Source: Amycolatopsis acididurans (GTDB lineage: Bacteria; Actinomycetota; Actinomycetes; Mycobacteriales; Pseudonocardiaceae). From it: a stretch of DNA of 64,000 nucleotides. The position numbers and the translations under genes are program-made. Positions 18,875 through 26,869 of this stretch are shown here, one piece after another; position 1 is the stretch's first letter; every line of letters starts with the position of its first letter. Under the pieces are notes generated by a model. It was not told where the DNA came from. It worked only from the letters and a program-made list of their open reading frames with translations, and ran no database searches. Location of the stretch: assembly GCF_012328925.1 (NCBI RefSeq), contig NZ_JAAXLS010000002.1, forward strand, positions 434,001 to 498,000, read 5' to 3'.

Positions 18875-19774
18875 GTGGACAGCATTCGCATCTCCGCGAC
18901 CGCCAACGGTCTGAACTACCTGCCCGAATACCTCGCCGACGCGACCGGCCTGTTCCAAGACGCGGGCCTGTCGGTGACCGCCCGTGCCTGCGATCCGTGG
19001 ACAGGCGTGCTGGACGATCTGGCCTCCGGGGAGGCCGACCTCGCACTCGGCGGACTCTGGGTTCCGGGCATGTACGCGGGCAGCAGCCGCGCCCTGACGG
19101 TCGTCTGCCAGCTCAACCACCAGGCGCCCAAGGCCATCGTGCACCGTGGCGCACCCGAGAACTTCACGTTCGCCGATCTCGCCGGCAAGGTCGTCCTCGC
19201 CCCCGGCATCGGCGGCAGCGCTCCCTATGCCGTCACCGCGGGTCTGATCCGGGAGGCGGGGGCCGACCCGGACAGCATGACCTTCGTCCGGGACCTGTCG
19301 ACACCGATGCTGGTCGAGCTGTTCGGCGCCGGGCTCGGCGACGCGATCATCCTTGACCTCGTCACCGCACTCGAACTGGAGGCCACCGGTCAGGGGCGGA
19401 TCGTGTTCCGCAACCTCGACCAGGGCGGGCTCATGCCCAACAGCGTCTACTACTGCCGCACCGACCGCGTCGAGGCGCTGCGGGAGCCGTTCACTCGCTT
19501 CGTCGCCTGCATCGACGCAGCGATGAAACGCCTTACCACGGCACCGGCCGAGACGATCGACGAGATCCTGACGACCCGCTGGCCGGGCAAGGATCTCGCA
19601 ATCCTGCGCGAAGCCACCCGCCAGATGGCCGCGAGCTCGGTCTGGGACACGGTCGCGATCGACCCCGCGGCCAGCGACCGCTGGATGCGGATGCTCGCCG
19701 AAAGCGCGATGCTCACCCGCATCCCGGCCTACGACGAACTGGCTGACGACAGCTTCATGAAGGCCTACCGGTGA
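18875..19774 (+). CDS. SsuA/THI5-like (NMT1-type) protein without signal peptide
   Basis: A 299-residue protein with the fold text of nitrate/sulfonate/taurine-type solute-binding proteins: NGLNYLPEYLADATGLFQDAGL at the N-terminus, LASGEADLALGG, APKAIVHRG, and FADLAGKVVLAPGIGGS. It starts at GTG 18875 (ACGGAG upstream) directly with MDSIRISATANG, so there is no signal peptide or lipobox, and no ABC permease or ATPase is nearby. It is therefore probably cytosolic: either an intracellular ligand carrier or an enzyme in the way THI5-type proteins are. It overlaps the following gene by GTGA. Confidence 0.78.
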   Translation: MDSIRISATANGLNYLPEYLADATGLFQDAGLSVTARACDPWTGVLDDLASGEADLALGGLWVPGMYAGSSRALTVVCQLNHQAPKAIVHRGAPENFTFADLAGKVVLAPGIGGSAPYAVTAGLIREAGADPDSMTFVRDLSTPMLVELFGAGLGDAIILDLVTALELEATGQGRIVFRNLDQGGLMPNSVYYCRTDRVEALREPFTRFVACIDAAMKRLTTAPAETIDEILTTRWPGKDLAILREATRQMAASSVWDTVAIDPAASDRWMRMLAESAMLTRIPAYDELADDSFMKAYR

Positions 19775-20757
19775 CCGCTGTCCCGCCGGACGACGCCCTT
19801 GGCGGGCTCGTCGACCTCGGCGACCTGATCGACGCCGTCCGGACCGCGCACAGCGACTTGGCTCTCGGGCGGGCCGAGCAGCCGGTGCCGGCCATCAGTG
19901 GCACGGACGCGGGCACCATCGTGCTGCCGATGGTGGCCACGTCCCACCGCCTCGGGCTGACCGTGGTCAAGGTCCTCACCGACGCGCCAGGCAACCGGGA
20001 GGGCGACGGTCCCGTCCAGCAATCCACCGTGGTGGTACTCGACTCCCGCACGGGCGCCCGCCTGGCCGTCATGAACGGCGGGACCTGCACCAGGATGCGG
20101 ACAGCCGCGGCCAGCGGCGTCGCCACGGATGCCTTGGCTCGTCACGATTCCCGGGTTCTCGGGCTCGTCGGTGCCGGACCGCTCGCCGTCGAGCACGCGG
20201 CCGCCGTCCGCCGGGTACGCCCGATCGACACGGTCGTCGTCTGGTCCCGCTCGGCGTCACGGGTCACCGCGTTCCGCGATGCGCTGCGACAGCGCGAACG
20301 TGCCGACGGCGTCCCGGCACTCGAGGTGATCGCCGCCCCGGGGCCACGTCAGGTGGTCGAGGCCGCCGACGTGCTCTGCACCCTGACCCCGTCCCGTTCC
20401 CCCGTCGTCGAGGGCGCGTGGTTCCGGCCGGGCCAGCACGTCAACGCCGTCGGCGCGCCACCCCGGCCCGACCACCGCGAAATCGATTCCCACGGCATGG
20501 CGCGAGCAAGCGTGTTCGTCGACAGTGCCGACATCCAGCTCCAGAAATCGGGAGAAGTCCTGCTGTCGCTGAAAGACGGGGCGACCACCGAGGACGACTT
20601 CCGGTGCGAACTCGGCGCGGTGCTGGCAGGCCTCGTGCCGGGCAGGGCCGGGCTCGAGCAGATCACCCTGTTCAACTCGGTCGGCATCGCGCTGCAGGAC
20701 CTCGCTTTCGCCGCACTCGCCCTGAAGAGGACATCATGGACCACACCGAACGCCTGA
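19771..20757 (+). CDS. Ornithine cyclodeaminase / mu-crystallin family protein
   Basis: A 328-residue NAD(P)-binding protein of the ornithine cyclodeaminase / alanine dehydrogenase / ketimine reductase family. Seen: CTRMRTAAASGVATDAL (substrate-contacting Arg-Thr motif), the Rossmann VGAGPLA (about residue 132), VNAVGAPPRPDHREID, and FNSVGIALQDLAFA at the C-terminus. Possible reactions are cyclodeamination, oxidative deamination or imine reduction of an amino acid-like substrate; sequence alone does not decide. GTG 19771 overlaps the upstream stop; its own 3' end overlaps the next MFS gene by 22 bases, so the set is one operon. Confidence 0.85.
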   Translation: MTAVPPDDALGGLVDLGDLIDAVRTAHSDLALGRAEQPVPAISGTDAGTIVLPMVATSHRLGLTVVKVLTDAPGNREGDGPVQQSTVVVLDSRTGARLAVMNGGTCTRMRTAAASGVATDALARHDSRVLGLVGAGPLAVEHAAAVRRVRPIDTVVVWSRSASRVTAFRDALRQRERADGVPALEVIAAPGPRQVVEAADVLCTLTPSRSPVVEGAWFRPGQHVNAVGAPPRPDHREIDSHGMARASVFVDSADIQLQKSGEVLLSLKDGATTEDDFRCELGAVLAGLVPGRAGLEQITLFNSVGIALQDLAFAALALKRTSWTTPNA

Positions 20758-22175
20758 CAACAGAACCCGCAGCGCCGGGCGGTGCGCTCGCCGCGGCATT
20801 GGACCGGATCGGCTTCACCCGTGCCCACGTGGGCATCATCGCGCTCGTACTGGCCGGCATGTTCTTCGACGCCCTCGAACAGGACGTCACCGGCGCCATC
20901 GGCGAGGGGCTCAAGGCCAGTTTCGGCCTGGACACAGGCGGCCTCGCCCTGCTCAACACCGTCACAACGGTCGGCGGCCTCGTCGGCAGGCTGATCACCG
21001 GCTATGTCGCCGACCGCAAAGGACGGCGATTCGCGCTGAGCCTGAACCTGTTGCTGTACACGCTGGGCGGCCTCGTGAGCGCCGTCGCGCCCAACGTGGA
21101 GATCCTCAACCTGAGCCGGTTTCTCGTCGGCGTCGGTCTCGGCGGCGAGTTCACCGTCGGTCTGGCCCTCATCGCCGAGATGGTCGCGACCCGCTACCGC
21201 GGCACCGTCGCGGCATCCCTCAACATCGGTTCCGGCGGGGTGGGCAACTTCGTCGCCTTCGGACTGTTCCTCGTGGTTCTCGGGCCACTCAACACGTTTC
21301 TCGGCGGTACGTCGCTCAGCTGGCGCTGGCTGTTCGTCCTGCTGGCCGTGCCCGCGCTGCTCGTGGTCCTCTTCCGGCGCTACCTACCCGAGTCACCCCG
21401 GTTCCTGCTCGCCCAGGGCCGGGTGGACGAGGCCAACCGCACGCTCACCGTCCTCGCCACCGGCCGGCTCCGGCAAGTGTCCGCCCGATCCGAGGTGAGC
21501 CGCTACCTCTCGGCCGCCGACATCCCGGCCACGGCGGGGCGGCAGGTACCGCTGTCCGAACTGGCCACCAGGGTGTCGCTCAGGCGGACCGCGTCCATCG
21601 GGCTCGCGTCGTGGATGTCGTTCGGCGCACAGGTCACTCTGCTGGTGCTGATGCCCTCGATCCTGGTCGCAGAGGGGTACAGCGTGACCAACAGCCTCGC
21701 CTTCACCATGGTCATGAACGTCGGCAGTCTGCTCGGCGCCTGTGCATCCGCGTATCTCGCCGGACGAGCACCACGCAAGGCGGTCGTCCTCGTCGCCGCA
21801 GTGCTCGGCTGCCTCGCCGCTGTCGCGTTCGCGCTGCTCGCGCACGGGGTCGTCTTGATCTTGATCCTCGGCGCGATATTCCAGTTCTTCGCCCTGCTGC
21901 TCAATACGACCCTGGCCGCCTGGTCGCCGGAGCTCTACCCGACACGGGTGCGCGCGCTGGGCACTTCGCTCGTCAACGGCATCGGCAACGTCTCCGGCGC
22001 CGTCATGCCGCTGGTGGCGGTCGCCCTGTTCGCCGCCGCCGGTGTCGCGGGCATCTTCGTGATGCTCGCCGTCATGTACGTCGTGCTCGGTGTCTCGGCA
22101 GCCTTCGCGCCCGAGACCTACCGCCGCTCGCTGGAGGAGGTGAACAGCCAGGACCTCGCGGCCCCATGTCACTGA
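20736..22175 (+). CDS. MFS transporter, paralogue 2
   Basis: A 479-residue permease that is a clear paralogue of 17425-18852: both start helix 1 with LDRIGF(S/T)RA, continue GMFFD(T/A)LEQ, and share RFLVGVGLGGEFTVGLALIAEMVATRYRG-type helix 4 text, LPESPRFLLAQGRVDEANR and SPELYPTRVRALGTS. The start ATG 20736 (GAAGAGG upstream) is inside the end of the cyclodeaminase-family gene. Duplication of a permease within one operon suggests two related compounds, or import paired with export. Confidence 0.9.
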   Translation: MDHTERLTTEPAAPGGALAAALDRIGFTRAHVGIIALVLAGMFFDALEQDVTGAIGEGLKASFGLDTGGLALLNTVTTVGGLVGRLITGYVADRKGRRFALSLNLLLYTLGGLVSAVAPNVEILNLSRFLVGVGLGGEFTVGLALIAEMVATRYRGTVAASLNIGSGGVGNFVAFGLFLVVLGPLNTFLGGTSLSWRWLFVLLAVPALLVVLFRRYLPESPRFLLAQGRVDEANRTLTVLATGRLRQVSARSEVSRYLSAADIPATAGRQVPLSELATRVSLRRTASIGLASWMSFGAQVTLLVLMPSILVAEGYSVTNSLAFTMVMNVGSLLGACASAYLAGRAPRKAVVLVAAVLGCLAAVAFALLAHGVVLILILGAIFQFFALLLNTTLAAWSPELYPTRVRALGTSLVNGIGNVSGAVMPLVAVALFAAAGVAGIFVMLAVMYVVLGVSAAFAPETYRRSLEEVNSQDLAAPCH

Positions 22176-22206
22176 TCGACCACCACCGTCCAGAAGCGAG
22201 GCTGAC

Positions 22207-22929
22207 GTGAGGATCGCCGTCACCAACTGCAACACCACGCGGGCGATGACCGACGAGATCGCGGCCGGGGCCCGCGCCGCCGCCAGCCCCGGCACCGACA
22301 TCCTCGCACTGACACCCACGTGGGGCCCGGACTCGGCCGAGGGCTGGCTGGACAGCTTCCTGTCCGCGACCGCAGTACTCGACCTGCTACGGACCTGTCC
22401 GGAACCGTTCGACGCGGTCGTACTCGCCGGTTTCGGCGAACACGGCCGCGAAGGCGCGCGTGAACTGCTCGACGTGCCCGTCGTCGACATCACCGAAGCA
22501 GCCGCGCACCTCGCCTGTCTGCTCGGCCGCCGCTATGGGATCGTGACCACTTTGGACAGAGGCCGTGGGCTCATCGAGGACAGCCTGCACACGGCGGGCG
22601 TCGCGCAGAACTGCGTCGCGGTCGCCGGTGCAGGCCTCGCGGTCTTGGAACTCGGCGACAAGGAACGCACCGCGGCCACCCTCATCGCCGCCGCCGAGGA
22701 CGTCCGCGACCGCGGCGCGGAGGTGATCGTCCTCGGCTGCGCCGGAATGACCGGGCTGGACCGGCGCATCCAATCGGCCGTCGGCCTTCCGGTCGTGGAC
22801 GGGGTGGCCGCCGCGGTGCGACTGGCCGAATCGCTGGTCGCACTCGGCCTCACCACCAGCCGCGCCGCGTTTCCCCCACCACTACCGAAAAACCGGCGCT
22901 GGCACCCCGCCGACGGCTCGGGACTCTGA
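22207..22929 (+). CDS. Asp/Glu/hydantoin racemase family protein, first catalytic Cys absent
   Basis: A 240-residue protein of the Asp/Glu-racemase fold. It begins RIAVTNCNTTRAMTDEI, the hydantoin-racemase-like N-terminus. The second catalytic region VLGCAGMTGL (about residue 179) keeps its cysteine, but at the first one the usual ACFGDPG-like text reads AGFGEHG, with Gly in place of Cys. Two-base racemases need both cysteines; single-Cys members of this fold include arylmalonate decarboxylase and other non-racemising enzymes. A lyase, isomerase or decarboxylase role is therefore as likely as racemisation. GTG 22207. Last gene of the GntR-linked operon. Confidence 0.83.
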   Translation: MRIAVTNCNTTRAMTDEIAAGARAAASPGTDILALTPTWGPDSAEGWLDSFLSATAVLDLLRTCPEPFDAVVLAGFGEHGREGARELLDVPVVDITEAAAHLACLLGRRYGIVTTLDRGRGLIEDSLHTAGVAQNCVAVAGAGLAVLELGDKERTAATLIAAAEDVRDRGAEVIVLGCAGMTGLDRRIQSAVGLPVVDGVAAAVRLAESLVALGLTTSRAAFPPPLPKNRRWHPADGSGL

Positions 22930-22944
22930 GGCGAGCTACCGCAC

Positions 22945-23994
22945 TCAGGCCTCGATCGTGGCCGTGTCGATGACGAAGCGGTACCGCACGTCGCTGTTCG
23001 AGACGCGCTCGTACGCTTCGTTCACCTGGCCCGCGGAGATCGTCTCGATCTCGGCTCCGATGCCGTGCTCGGCACAGAAGTCGAGCATCTCCTGGGTTTC
23101 GGCGATGCCGCCGATCATCGAACCGGCCAGCACCTTGTTACCGCCCAGGAGCGAGAAGGCGTTGTAGGCCAACGGCTCGCCGGGCGCGCCGACGTTGACC
23201 ATCGCGCCGCCGACACGCAGCAGGCCCAGGTAGGAGTCCACGGGCAGCTTGGCGGACACGGTGTTGAGGATGAGATCGAAGCGGCCCCGCAGCGCCTCGA
23301 ACGTGCTCTCGTCGCTGGTGGCGAAGTAGTCCTTCGCCCCCAGGCGGAGGCCATCCTCCTGCTTCTTCAGGCTCTGGCTGAGCACGGTGACCTCCGCTCC
23401 CATCGCGACAGCGAGCTTCACCGCCATGTGTCCGAGCCCGCCCAGGCCGATCACCGCGACCTTCTTGCCGGGGCCGGCACCCCACTTCCGCAGCGGCGAG
23501 TAGGTCGTGATGCCCGCGCACAGCAGCGGCGCGGCGACATCGAGGTCGATCCCCGCCGGAATCCGGCACACGAAGCCTTCCTTGACGACGATCTGACGGC
23601 TGTAGCCGCCATAGGTGTTCTCCCCGTCGAAACCGACCCCGTTGTAGGTCTGGACATTGCCCTTCACGCAGAACTGCTCGGTACCCGCCCGGCAGTACTC
23701 GCACTCACCACAGGAGTCGACCATGCAGCCGACGCCGACGCGGTCGCCGAGCCGGTATTTCGTCACCTCCGGGCCGGCCGCGGCGACGACGCCGGCGATC
23801 TCGTGGCCAGGCACCATCGGGAAGATGGCCTCGCCCCAGTCCTCCTGGGCCTGGTGGATGTCGCTGTGGCAGATACCGGCGTAGCGGATGTCGATCAGCA
23901 CGTCGTCCGGCCGCAGGTCACGCCGTTCGATCGTCGTGGGCACCAGGGGCGCGCCCGGCGACGGAACGGCGATAGCGTGCGTGGTCGTGGTCAT
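22945..23994 (-). CDS. Zinc-dependent NAD(P) alcohol dehydrogenase (cinnamyl-alcohol type)
   Basis: A 349-residue medium-chain dehydrogenase. Catalytic zinc ligands lie in [10 protein letters not shown] (Cys-His) and VPGHEIAG (His-Glu); the structural zinc lobe shows [15 protein letters not shown]. The NAD(P)-binding motif is [13 protein letters not shown]. This is the YahK/AdhC-like cinnamyl alcohol dehydrogenase group, usually NADPH-dependent reductases of broad aldehyde range. ATG 23994 follows CTGGAGGA. Two copies of a GTAAGAG palindrome lie between it and the divergent TetR gene, which therefore probably represses it. Aldehyde detoxification is the likely physiological role. Confidence 0.92.
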   Translation of the reverse strand: MTTTTHAIAVPSPGAPLVPTTIERRDLRPDDVLIDIRYAGICHSDIHQAQEDWGEAIFPMVPGHEIAGVVAAAGPEVTKYRLGDRVGVGCMVDSCGECEYCRAGTEQFCVKGNVQTYNGVGFDGENTYGGYSRQIVVKEGFVCRIPAGIDLDVAAPLLCAGITTYSPLRKWGAGPGKKVAVIGLGGLGHMAVKLAVAMGAEVTVLSQSLKKQEDGLRLGAKDYFATSDESTFEALRGRFDLILNTVSAKLPVDSYLGLLRVGGAMVNVGAPGEPLAYNAFSLLGGNKVLAGSMIGGIAETQEMLDFCAEHGIGAEIETISAGQVNEAYERVSNSDVRYRFVIDTATIEA

Positions 23995-24028
23995 CAATCC
24001 TCCAGGAAACGACGTCGCAGGGCGTACT

Positions 24029-24044
24029 GTAAGAGCCCTCATAC
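24029..24044. promoter_or_regulatory. TetR operator candidate 1 (GTAAGAGCCCTCATAC)
   Basis: A 16-bp inverted repeat with the same half-sites as 24054-24069 apart from two substitutions in the right arm. It lies 35 bases upstream of the alcohol dehydrogenase start, overlapping its likely promoter. Confidence 0.65.
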
Positions 24045-24053
24045 ATAAGCTAC

Positions 24054-24069
24054 GTAAGAGGTCTCTTAC
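24054..24069. promoter_or_regulatory. TetR operator candidate 2 (GTAAGAGGTCTCTTAC)
   Basis: A perfect 16-bp palindrome, centre-to-centre 25 bases from site 1, and 18 bases before the TetR start codon. The paired arrangement is what an autoregulating TetR protein controlling a divergent gene would use. Confidence 0.75.
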
Positions 24070-24087
24070 ATATTTCCGCCGGGAGAC

Positions 24088-24690
24088 GTGATCCACGCCA
24101 TGGGCGACAAGTACCACCACGGCAACCTCCGCGACGAGCTCGTGCGGGTCTCCCTCGACCTGATCGCGGAGCGGGGTGTGGCCGGGTTCTCCGTCGCCGA
24201 GGTGGCACGGCGGGCCAAGGTCAGCCCCGGCGCGCCGTACCGGCACTTCCCCGAGCGCGAGAGCCTCCTCGCCGCCGTGGCGGCCACGGCGGCCCGCCAG
24301 CTCACCGAGCGCGTGCGGGCCGCGATCGACAGCGCGGCCGATCCGGCCGATGCCCTGGCCGCGGCCGCGGGCGCCTACACCGGCTACCTGATCGAGCGGC
24401 GCGCCGGCATGAACCTGATCTACGCCGACGGACTGCACGGCCCCGGGCACACCGAACTGGTCGAGAACACACGGGCCCTCACCGACCAGTTCCTCATGCT
24501 CTGCCTGCGCCTGTGCGACGAACCGCAGGACGGGCTGGAGCTGATGGAGCAGCTGTTCACGCAGGCGCACGGCTACGGCATGTTCTGGCTGGACGGCGTG
24601 TTCGTCAAACACGGCTACACACCCGGCCTGGTGGTCGCGAAGTCGGTGGCCGCCGCCCGCGTCATGATCGACGGTCACCGTCCCGGCTGA
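24088..24690 (+). CDS. TetR/AcrR family regulator
   Basis: A 200-residue TetR protein. The N-terminal helix-turn-helix domain reads [55 protein letters not shown] in order; the KYHHGNLR start is typical of a common TetR subgroup. The C-terminal helical ligand domain (TetR_C WHG-like) ends [13 protein letters not shown]. It begins at GTG 24088, or possibly ATG 24100. It is divergent from the alcohol dehydrogenase, and two palindromes in between are its probable operators. Confidence 0.9.
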   Translation: MIHAMGDKYHHGNLRDELVRVSLDLIAERGVAGFSVAEVARRAKVSPGAPYRHFPERESLLAAVAATAARQLTERVRAAIDSAADPADALAAAAGAYTGYLIERRAGMNLIYADGLHGPGHTELVENTRALTDQFLMLCLRLCDEPQDGLELMEQLFTQAHGYGMFWLDGVFVKHGYTPGLVVAKSVAAARVMIDGHRPG

Positions 24691-24696
24691 GCCTTC

Positions 24697-25233
24697 TCAA
24701 TCGTGGTCGTGTCCGCCTGTGTGGGCATGCGGGTCGGCCATCGCCTGCCGGTACACGGTGTGCGCCCACACCTCCAGACCCAGCATGGCTTCGACATACG
24801 CCCTGGCCGCCGGGACGCCGTCACCGGCGTGAGCTTTCAGCGTCATGGCGTGCGCGTGGCGTTGTCCGGCCTGGCGCGCGATCGTCCCGCACAGCATCTC
24901 GACCAAATCGGCGACCGTCCCCGTCGCGAGGGCACGTTCCGCGGCCGGGATCGCCGGTCCGACGTCAAGTCCCGCCGGCTTGAGCCCGGTGAATCCGGCA
25001 CCCTCACCGGCACGATGGACTCGAACCACGGTTTCGAAGAACCAACGATCGGCGACCTCGCGCGCCTCCGAACCAAGAGGCCGCACCTTCATGGCCCGGT
25101 CGAACGCCGCACGGACCTCGGCTTCGCTCTCCGCGCGCACATACGGCAGGACCAGCGCCACATCGTCGGCGTCCAGTGCCTGCCGGGCAGCCGACACCAC
25201 CGGGCCGTCCCACGAATCACAGTGTGGAGGCAT
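24697..25233 (-). CDS. DUF6448 family protein
   Basis: A 178-residue protein that starts PPHCDSWDGPVVSAARQAL and carries ADRWFFETVVRVHRAGEGAGFTGLKPAG, the conserved text of DUF6448 proteins. The C-terminus is His/Asp-rich (HAHTGGHDHD), suggesting metal binding. No activity is known for the family. Convergent with the TetR gene, 6 bases apart. ATG 25233 follows GAGGTGCGGGAAG. The 94 bases between it and the methyltransferase gene carry nothing recognisable. Confidence 0.85.
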   Translation of the reverse strand: MPPHCDSWDGPVVSAARQALDADDVALVLPYVRAESEAEVRAAFDRAMKVRPLGSEAREVADRWFFETVVRVHRAGEGAGFTGLKPAGLDVGPAIPAAERALATGTVADLVEMLCGTIARQAGQRHAHAMTLKAHAGDGVPAARAYVEAMLGLEVWAHTVYRQAMADPHAHTGGHDHD

Positions 25234-25327
25234 CTTCCCGCACCTCTTCTCGTCGCACTGTCTCGATGGTGCGGCGGGCGGCGCGCAGCGCGTCAGTGGC
25301 CTACGTCCCCGCCGGGCATGCCGAACG

Positions 25328-26005
25328 TCATGCCCGGCGCCGACAGATCAGTAGGTGGAAGGCGTCGCGGTTACCGACCCGGCGGTCCTCGAGCAGCGAC
25401 AGACCTGCCTCGTCGAGCGCCGCGATGACCTCGGCCATGGGCCGGAGCCGGAACCGGTGCCGGGTGACGGGCATCTTCGCCATCGCCACCGGGTCGCCGA
25501 CGCCGAGAACCACGCGCCCGGACGGGCGCACCACGCGGACGAGCTGACCGAACGCCGGGGCCAGGTCCTCGATGAAGTAGATCGTGTTCGTGCTGATCAG
25601 GGCGTCGAGTGAGTCGTCGGGCAAGGGCAGGGCGTCCATCGGCGCCTCGTGCAGCTCCAGGCGGCCCGCCGCGATGTCGGCGCGAAAGCGGCTCCGCGCC
25701 GCGTCGAGCATGGTCCGGGCGATTTCCACACCTACCACCCGGCCTTCTCTCCCGGCGCGTTCGAGCAGCAACGCGAGCCCGGCACCACCGCCGAACCCGA
25801 TGTCGGCGAACGCGCCGCCGCCGGCGCCGTCCGTGGCGGCGGCCACGGCTGCGGTGATCACCGCCCGGTTGCCGCGGTTGAGCATGCGGCCCACCGCGCG
25901 TCCTGCGACGCCGTGTGGTCGGCCGAGCTGCACCGCGAGACGGGTCAGCAAGCCATCGGGAATGCGCACCGCACCACAAAACCACGCGCTACCGCCGGGC
26001 GCCAT
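25328..26005 (-). CDS. Class I SAM-dependent methyltransferase
   Basis: A protein of about 225 residues with the Rossmann methyltransferase layout: motif I FADIGFGGGAGLALLLE (SAM-binding), the acidic GVEIARTMLDAA, motif IV DALISTNTIYFIEDL and LVRVVRPSGRVVLGVGD. This is the UbiE/Coq5-like group (Methyltransf_11). The substrate is unknown. ATG 26005 is the earliest start that keeps the protein free of low-complexity text; a GTG at 25968 is an alternative. Divergent from the response regulator, with no clear functional link. Confidence 0.8.
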   Translation of the reverse strand: MAPGGSAWFCGAVRIPDGLLTRLAVQLGRPHGVAGRAVGRMLNRGNRAVITAAVAAATDGAGGGAFADIGFGGGAGLALLLERAGREGRVVGVEIARTMLDAARSRFRADIAAGRLELHEAPMDALPLPDDSLDALISTNTIYFIEDLAPAFGQLVRVVRPSGRVVLGVGDPVAMAKMPVTRHRFRLRPMAEVIAALDEAGLSLLEDRRVGNRDAFHLLICRRRA

Positions 26006-26215
26006 CAGGGCCGCGCTCCAATGGCGAATCCGAAGATAGCCGCACCGGGGGACGTTGTGCTCTTGGCCGCCGGCCGCCCGCTGGGCACCGTGGACGGCCT
26101 GGTACAGCTGGCAGGCGGGGCGGTGACGATGACAGGCGGTCGACCGACCGGGGCCGCGGCGGACAGCCCGGACTTCGCACCCGTCCGCGGACCCGGGGGT
26201 ACGACGAGGCCGGCC

Positions 26216-26869
26216 GTGGTGCTGGTGGTCGAGGACGACGACAGCATCGCCGACCCCCTCGGTGATGGGCTGGCCTACGCCGGCTTTCAGGTCCGTCGCG
26301 TGCGAACGGGACGTGAGGCGCTGACCGAGCCGGAGGCCGACCTGGTCCTGCTGGATCTGGGATTGCCCGATGTGGACGGTGGCGAGGTGTGCCGGCGGTT
26401 GCGGTCCCGGTCGGCGGCGCCGATCATCGTGGTCACCGCCCGCGGGGACGAATTCGACCGGGTGCTGTTGCTGGAGATGGGCGCCGACGACTATGTGGTC
26501 AAACCGTTCGGCTTTCGTGAGCTGGTAGCGCGCATCAGGGCCGTGTTGCGCCGCTCCGCCCCGGCCGGGCAGCCGCCCACACTGACGATCGGCCCCTTGG
26601 TGATCGACCCGGCTGCCCGCCGCGTGCACTTGGCCGACCGCGAACTCGACCTGACGGCCAAGGAGTTCGATCTGCTGGCGTTCCTGGCCGGACAACCGGG
26701 CACGGTGCGCCGCCGCGAAGACATCATCGCCCAGGTGTGGGACGAGAACTGGTGGGGATCCACCAAGACGCTCGACGTGCATATCGCCGCGCTGCGCAAG
26801 AAACTCGGCGACGCCCGCTGGATCACCACGCTGCGCGGCGTCGGCTACCGGCTGAACGAGCCGGCATGA
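26216..26869 (+). CDS. OmpR/PhoB-family response regulator
   Basis: A 217-residue regulator when begun at GTG 26216 (ATG 26129 is an alternative that adds a low-complexity leader). The receiver domain has the acidic cluster VVEDDDS (residues 4-10), phosphoacceptor D47 in LLDLGLPDVDG, and the lysine in DDYVVKPFG. A C-terminal winged helix (LTAKEFDLLAFLAGQPG, RKKLGDARWITTLRGVGYRL) binds DNA. The stop overlaps the sensor kinase start as ATGA. The pair sits directly before the ApbE/ferric-reductase genes and probably controls them. Confidence 0.9.
   Translation: MVLVVEDDDSIADPLGDGLAYAGFQVRRVRTGREALTEPEADLVLLDLGLPDVDGGEVCRRLRSRSAAPIIVVTARGDEFDRVLLLEMGADDYVVKPFGFRELVARIRAVLRRSAPAGQPPTLTIGPLVIDPAARRVHLADRELDLTAKEFDLLAFLAGQPGTVRRREDIIAQVWDENWWGSTKTLDVHIAALRKKLGDARWITTLRGVGYRLNEPA

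Noticed and set aside
18875..19774. A periplasmic ABC solute-binding protein
   Set aside because: No signal peptide or lipobox at the only good start and no ABC permease or ATPase genes nearby.
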